Shown here: in pieces, positions 7,307-9,968 of the stretch
How the letters are laid out: each line of letters starts with the position of its first letter
How positions within the stretch are numbered: the stretch's first letter is position 1
Assembly: GCA_027296185.1 (NCBI GenBank)
Contig: JAPUJL010000210.1
Coordinates: 1-9,968 of the forward strand
Direction: 5' to 3'
DNA from: SAR324 cluster bacterium
GTDB taxonomy: Bacteria > SAR324 > JACQKK01
Length of the DNA stretch: 9,968 nucleotides
The notes under the pieces: generated by a model
What the model was told of the DNA's origin: nothing
Seen by the model: only the letters and a program-made list of their open reading frames with translations
The model's database searches: none
Position numbers and translations under genes: made by a program

Positions 7307-7337
7307 GAGGCCAGCGGTTCCCGCCGCGGCGGTCTCT

Positions 7338-7410
7338 GCTCCCGTAGTTTATCTGGATAAAACAAGGCATTCCTAATGCCTAGTGCTAGGTTCGAGTCCT
7401 GGCGGGAGCA
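7338..7410 (+). tRNA. tRNA-Arg (anticodon CCT)
   Basis: A complete cloverleaf of 73 nt. The 7-bp acceptor GCTCCCG/CGGGAGC (7338-7344 with 7403-7409) is fully paired. The D-stem is GTTT/AAAC with loop ATCTGGATA, containing GG and A20, an arginine identity base. The anticodon stem AGGCA/TGCCT holds loop TTCCTAA, with anticodon CCT at 7372-7374 reading AGG. The variable loop is 4 nt, and the T-arm is CTAGG-TTCGAGT-CCTGG with T-G and C-G closing pairs. The discriminator is A7410. The next bases are CCT, so the CCA tail is not fully encoded and would be added post-transcriptionally. Its 3' end abuts the truncated sulfotransferase gene on the other strand. Confidence 0.95.
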
Positions 7411-7783
7411 CCTTTGCGCCCGCGTCGCCGCTCCCGGTGCCCGCCGGGCCGAGCGGAAAATGGGCGCGGTACCAGGCCATCCCATTGCCGTATCGCCGGT
7501 CGAAGAAGTGAATCTCTTTTTTGTAGGCCGGCAGCACGCCCGGTTGCGCCACCAGGTTGCGGAAAAGGAAGGTCGTGCCGCTCTTCTGGGCGCCGATGAC
7601 GATGAAATCCGGCGTCATGCGCGATTCCGCCGAGCGCGGGCGGAACCGGATTGGAACCGCCTCCCGACAGGAGCGGAGGGACCCCTTCCGCCATGCGGCT
7701 ATTGGAGGGGGCGCGTCCGGCAAGGGGATTGCGAACGACGCCGTTTCGGTCAGGCCCATTCCGGTTAGGGGTGTTTCGATCAT
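7373..7783 (-). pseudogene. 3'-truncated PAPS-dependent sulfotransferase gene, broken near the tRNA-Arg 3' end
   Basis: The N-terminal part of a heparan-sulfate-type sulfotransferase, an enzyme that moves sulfate from PAPS to a carbohydrate or other hydroxyl acceptor. The frame is 136 codons; intact members are usually about 250-320 aa. Residues 57-111 are clearly of the family: DFIVIGAQKSGTTFLFRNL carries the 5'-phosphosulfate-binding loop (Lys67-Ser-Gly-Thr-Thr71), followed by KKEIHFFDRRYGNGMAWYRAHFPL. After about residue 111 family character ends. The frame then enters the tRNA gene antisense near residue 124 and stops at 7375-7373, inside the anticodon loop. The 3'-PAPS-binding and catalytic remainder is missing, so the product is almost certainly inactive. 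The start is well supported by AGGAG 5 nt upstream and a good promoter behind it. Divergent from gcvPA. Confidence 0.8.
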
Positions 7784-7788
7784 CGGTT

Positions 7789-7793
7789 CTCCT
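7789..7793 (-). promoter_or_regulatory. Shine-Dalgarno of the truncated sulfotransferase
   Basis: AGGAG on the minus strand, 5 nt before the ATG at 7783. It decides the start among several in-frame candidates and shows that the 5' end of the broken gene is intact. Confidence 0.65.
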
Positions 7794-7798
7794 GAGCC

Positions 7799-7827
7799 GT
7801 TATCGGAAAGACGCGCCGTGGGGTCAA
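7799..7827 (-). promoter_or_regulatory. Probable promoter of the truncated sulfotransferase
   Basis: On the minus strand, TTGACC (7827-7822, 5/6 to consensus), a 17-nt spacer and GATAAC (7804-7799, 4/6). The predicted start leaves a short leader that contains the AGGAG site. If active, it would transcribe antisense into the tRNA-Arg gene, because no terminator is evident between them. Confidence 0.5.
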
Positions 7828-7892
7828 GGGGGCGTCGAACCAGCGCCGGCATACACGGCGATCGCTTGGGCGCCGAGCGCGCCAAGTGTGGC

Positions 7893-7915
7893 GGGGACCT
7901 CTCCCCAATCGGGGA
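7893..7915 (+). other. Two mutually exclusive hairpins in the gcvPA leader
   Basis: GGGGA (7893-7897), TCCCC (7902-7906) and GGGGA (7911-7915) are spaced by 4 nt each. The middle element can pair with either neighbour but not both. No T-tract follows, so it is not a simple terminator. It lies 60-80 nt before the gcvPA start in a 191-bp gap that shows no recognisable glycine riboswitch. A regulatory role is speculation. Confidence 0.3.
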
Positions 7916-7937
7916 CGGTTGTGGTAGGAGAAGCCGC

Positions 7938-7961
7938 GAAACACCCGTCCCGGAAACACCC
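7938..7961. repeat. Tandem GAAACACCC pair before gcvPA, with an inverted copy at 7769-7777
   Basis: The 9-mer GAAACACCC occurs at 7938-7946 and 7953-7961 (15-bp period). Its exact reverse complement GGGTGTTTC occurs at 7769-7777 inside the start of the truncated sulfotransferase gene. The copies bracket the divergent intergenic region. They could be regulator half-sites or chance; no family is assigned. Confidence 0.35.
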
Positions 7962-7974
7962 ATTCGGATCGAAA

Positions 7975-9324
7975 GTGCGATTCATTCCCAACAACGAGCG
8001 GGCGCGCCAGGAGATGCTCGCGGAAATGGGCGTCTCCAATATCGAGGCGCTCTTCGCCTCCGTGCCCGAGGCGGTGCGCCTGGGCCGGCCACTGGCGCTG
8101 CCCGAGGGGCTGCCCGAGCAGGATCAGCTGGAGCGGTTCGCGGCGCTCGCCGCGGCCAACGCGGGCACCGGGATGACGAGCTTCCTGGGCGCCGGAGCGT
8201 ATCCCCACTTCAGCCCGCTGGTAACGGACAGCCTGATCCAGCGGGCGGAGTTTCTCACCGCCTATACGCCCTACCAGCCCGAGGTTAGCCAGGGAACGCT
8301 CCAGGCGATCTTCGAGTTCCAGACCTTCATGTGCCTGCTCACCGGGATGGACGTGGCCAACGCCTCGGTCTACGACGGGGCCAGCGCCACCACCGAGGCG
8401 GTGCTGATGGCGGACCGGCTCCAGCGGGACCGGCGCCGGGTGCTGCTGCCCGCTTCCTTGCACCCCTATTACCGGGAAGTGGTGGAAACCTATGCCCACA
8501 ACCTGGACTTGGAACTGGAGACGGCCGGGCTCGACGACCGCAGCGGGCGGCTCGACCTGGAGCGGCTCGACGCAGCGCTGGGGGACGACGTGATTTGCGT
8601 CGTGGTGCAACAGCCCAATTTCTACGGCATCATCGAAGACCTGGAAGCCGCCGCCCAGCGCGCCCATGCCCACGGGGCCCTGCTCGTCGCCACGGTCGGC
8701 GAGGCGCTGAGCCTCGCGGTGCTCAAGACACCGGGAGCCTGCGGCGTGGACATTGTCTGCGGGGAGGCGCAGAGCTTTGGGGTGCCGCTGGCCTACGGCG
8801 GACCGTACCTGGGATTCATGGCGTGCCGCGACACCCACAAGCGGCAGTTGCCCGGCCGCATCTCGGGGGAGACCGTCGATCTCGAGGGCAGGCGCGGCTT
8901 CGTGCTCACCCTGGCCACGCGGGAGCAGCACATCCGCCGGGAGAAGGCCACCAGCAACATCTGCACGAACCAGAACCTGGTGATGCTGAGCGCCCTGATT
9001 TACCTGACCGTGATGGGCCGGGAGGGGCTGAAGGAGGTGGCCGGCCAGAACGTCTCGCTGATGGCCTACTTCCTGGAGGGCCTCGCGCGGCTGCCGGGTT
9101 ACGGCCTGCGCTACGGGGGTCCGCGCTTCAACGAGGTGGCCGTCCGCTGCCCGGGGCCCGCGGCGGAGGTGGCGGCGGCCTGCCGGCAGCGCGGGATCGT
9201 GCCGGGGCTGGTGCTGGACCGATTCGACGGCTCCCTCGCCGATACGCTCCTGGTCGCCGTCACGGAGACCCACCACAAGCGGCAGGTGGATGCCCTGCTC
9301 GCGGCCCTGGCGGAAGCGGCATGA
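7975..9324 (+). CDS. gcvPA: Glycine decarboxylase P-protein, subunit 1 (alpha)
   Basis: One half of the split P-protein of the glycine cleavage system. With GcvPB it decarboxylates glycine and loads the aminomethyl group onto the lipoyl arm of GcvH, feeding one-carbon units to tetrahydrofolate. From GTG 7975 the protein is 449 aa, the usual length for this subunit, and it begins RFIPNNERARQEML as the family does. Further family segments are FLGAGAYPHF at 70-79, TAYTPYQPEVSQGTLQAIFE at 95-114 and NASVYDGASATTEA at 129-142; TSNICTNQNLV lies in the C-terminal third. The PLP lysine belongs to the other subunit. A GTG 18 codons upstream (7921) is an alternative start; neither start has a strong ribosome-binding site. 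It overlaps gcvPB by ATGA. gcvT and gcvH, often found immediately upstream, are not there. Confidence 0.93.
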   Translation: MRFIPNNERARQEMLAEMGVSNIEALFASVPEAVRLGRPLALPEGLPEQDQLERFAALAAANAGTGMTSFLGAGAYPHFSPLVTDSLIQRAEFLTAYTPYQPEVSQGTLQAIFEFQTFMCLLTGMDVANASVYDGASATTEAVLMADRLQRDRRRVLLPASLHPYYREVVETYAHNLDLELETAGLDDRSGRLDLERLDAALGDDVICVVVQQPNFYGIIEDLEAAAQRAHAHGALLVATVGEALSLAVLKTPGACGVDIVCGEAQSFGVPLAYGGPYLGFMACRDTHKRQLPGRISGETVDLEGRRGFVLTLATREQHIRREKATSNICTNQNLVMLSALIYLTVMGREGLKEVAGQNVSLMAYFLEGLARLPGYGLRYGGPRFNEVAVRCPGPAAEVAAACRQRGIVPGLVLDRFDGSLADTLLVAVTETHHKRQVDALLAALAEAA

Positions 9325-9968
9325 GCGGCAAACCGCCGGGATTCTTCCAAGAGGAGCCCCTGAGCTTCGAGTATCCCGAGACGGGGCAGCGGGGAGCGAA
9401 GCTCCGCGACCCGGGGGTGCCGGAGGCCTCCCTGGAGCAGGCCCTGGCCGGCGCGGCGCTGCGGGAAGACGGCCTGGAGGGATTGCCCCAACTCTCCGAG
9501 TTCGACGCGATCCGCCACTTCACGCGGCTGTCCAAGTACAACTTCGCCATCGACGGAGGGATGTACCCGCTCGGCTCCTGCACGATGAAGTATAACCCGC
9601 GCATCAACGAGGCGGTGGCGCGGCTGGGGGGTTTCGCCGAGGCGCATCCTCTCCAGTCGGACGAGCTGTCCCAGGGCACGCTGGAGGTGCTGTTCCGCCT
9701 GCAGGAGGCGCTGAGCGAAATCACCGGCTTTGTGGGCGTTTCCCTGCAACCCGCGGCGGGGGCGCAGGGGGAGCTGACGGGCATGCTGCTGATCCGCGCC
9801 CGGCTGGACGACCGGGGCGAGCGGCGGCGCTATGTCTTGGTGCCCGACAGCGCCCACGGCACGAACCCTTCCAGCGCCCACATGGCGGGCTTCGGCGTGC
9901 GCGAGGTGAAGAGCGGCGCCGACGGGCGGATCGATCTGGAAGCGATGGAACGGGCCATGGACGGGGAC
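9321..9968 (+). CDS. gcvPB: Glycine decarboxylase P-protein, subunit 2 (beta), N-terminal part
   Basis: The PLP-carrying half of the split glycine decarboxylase, working as a heterotetramer with GcvPA. The window holds the first 216 codons and ends in frame; the full family length is about 480-500 aa. Recognisable segments are LSKYNFAIDGGMYPLGSCTM at 70-89, QPAAGAQGE at 143-151 and PDSAHGTNPSSAHMAG at 175-190, all typical of the PLP-binding fold. The catalytic PLP lysine lies further on, beyond the window. The ATG at 9321 overlaps the gcvPA stop as ATGA, so the two subunits are translationally coupled, fitting their equal stoichiometry. Nothing looks broken in the visible part. Confidence 0.93.
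   Translation, partial: MSGKPPGFFQEEPLSFEYPETGQRGAKLRDPGVPEASLEQALAGAALREDGLEGLPQLSEFDAIRHFTRLSKYNFAIDGGMYPLGSCTMKYNPRINEAVARLGGFAEAHPLQSDELSQGTLEVLFRLQEALSEITGFVGVSLQPAAGAQGELTGMLLIRARLDDRGERRRYVLVPDSAHGTNPSSAHMAGFGVREVKSGADGRIDLEAMERAMDGD

Noticed and set aside
7376..7768. Plus-strand open frame of 130 codons running out of the tRNA gene
   Set aside because: It begins within the tRNA and is antisense to the sulfotransferase fragment, with no family character.
7784..7974. Glycine riboswitch upstream of gcvPA
   Set aside because: I looked for the conserved glycine aptamer core and did not see it; only simple GC hairpins are present.
7411..7980. A second copy of the tRNA-Arg 3' end (attR) or an integrase nearby
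   Set aside because: No repeat of the tRNA 3' segment and no recombinase reading frame are visible to the right of the tRNA, so no intact integrated element can be claimed.
7780..9276. A 498-codon minus-strand open frame opposite gcvPA
   Set aside because: Antisense shadow of gcvPA with no recognisable motif; the plus strand encodes a complete GcvPA.
1..9968. CRISPR array, insertion sequence, toxin-antitoxin or defence genes
   Set aside because: No regularly spaced repeats, transposase motifs or defence-type proteins were seen; nearly all space is accounted for by housekeeping genes.

Overview
The window looks like ordinary chromosome from a high-GC Gram-negative bacterium, probably a proteobacterium or a related deep lineage. 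The gene set (HscB/HscA-type ISC machinery, split glycine decarboxylase, RNase HI) fits that, but a more exact taxon cannot be read from the sequence. The tRNA-Arg does not encode its 3' CCA. That argues against a typical enteric-type gammaproteobacterium.

Region 1 (198-6325, minus strand) is an iron-sulfur cluster (ISC) assembly operon. In transcription order it reads iscR, iscS, iscU, hscB, a type II NADH dehydrogenase-like flavoprotein gene, then hscA. IscR would sense cluster status, IscS mobilises sulfur from cysteine, IscU scaffolds the nascent cluster, and HscB/HscA release it. The genes are tightly packed: iscR/iscS overlap by 26 bp, iscU/hscB by ATGA, and the other gaps are 47-119 bp. 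Compared with the E. coli layout there is no iscA between iscU and hscB. A flavoprotein gene sits between hscB and hscA, and no fdx is visible in the 197 bp after hscA. HscB carries an N-terminal four-cysteine module like that of human HSCB. The iscR promoter region (6326-6568) has a good sigma70-type promoter with a perfect 11-bp palindrome in its spacer.

Region 2 (6540-7410) holds rnhA (minus strand), with an unusual roughly 80-residue N-terminal extension and a hairpin terminator right after its stop codon. Divergent from it is a well-formed tRNA-Arg(CCT) gene on the plus strand.

Region 3 (7373-7827, minus strand) is a 3'-truncated sulfotransferase gene. Its promoter, Shine-Dalgarno sequence, start codon and PAPS-binding loop look intact. 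The reading frame loses family character just before the 3' end of the tRNA gene and stops inside it, on the antisense strand. This looks like a scar of integration or deletion at a tRNA gene.

Region 4 (7975-9968, plus strand) contains gcvPA and the first 216 codons of gcvPB, the two subunits of the split glycine decarboxylase P-protein. They overlap by ATGA. gcvT and gcvH are not upstream; the truncated sulfotransferase and the tRNA are there instead.

I found no wholly new system, CRISPR array, transposase or integrase. The points most worth following are the zinc-finger-like HscB, the flavoprotein embedded in the isc operon, the likely operator of the iscR promoter, and the gene-truncation scar at tRNA-Arg.
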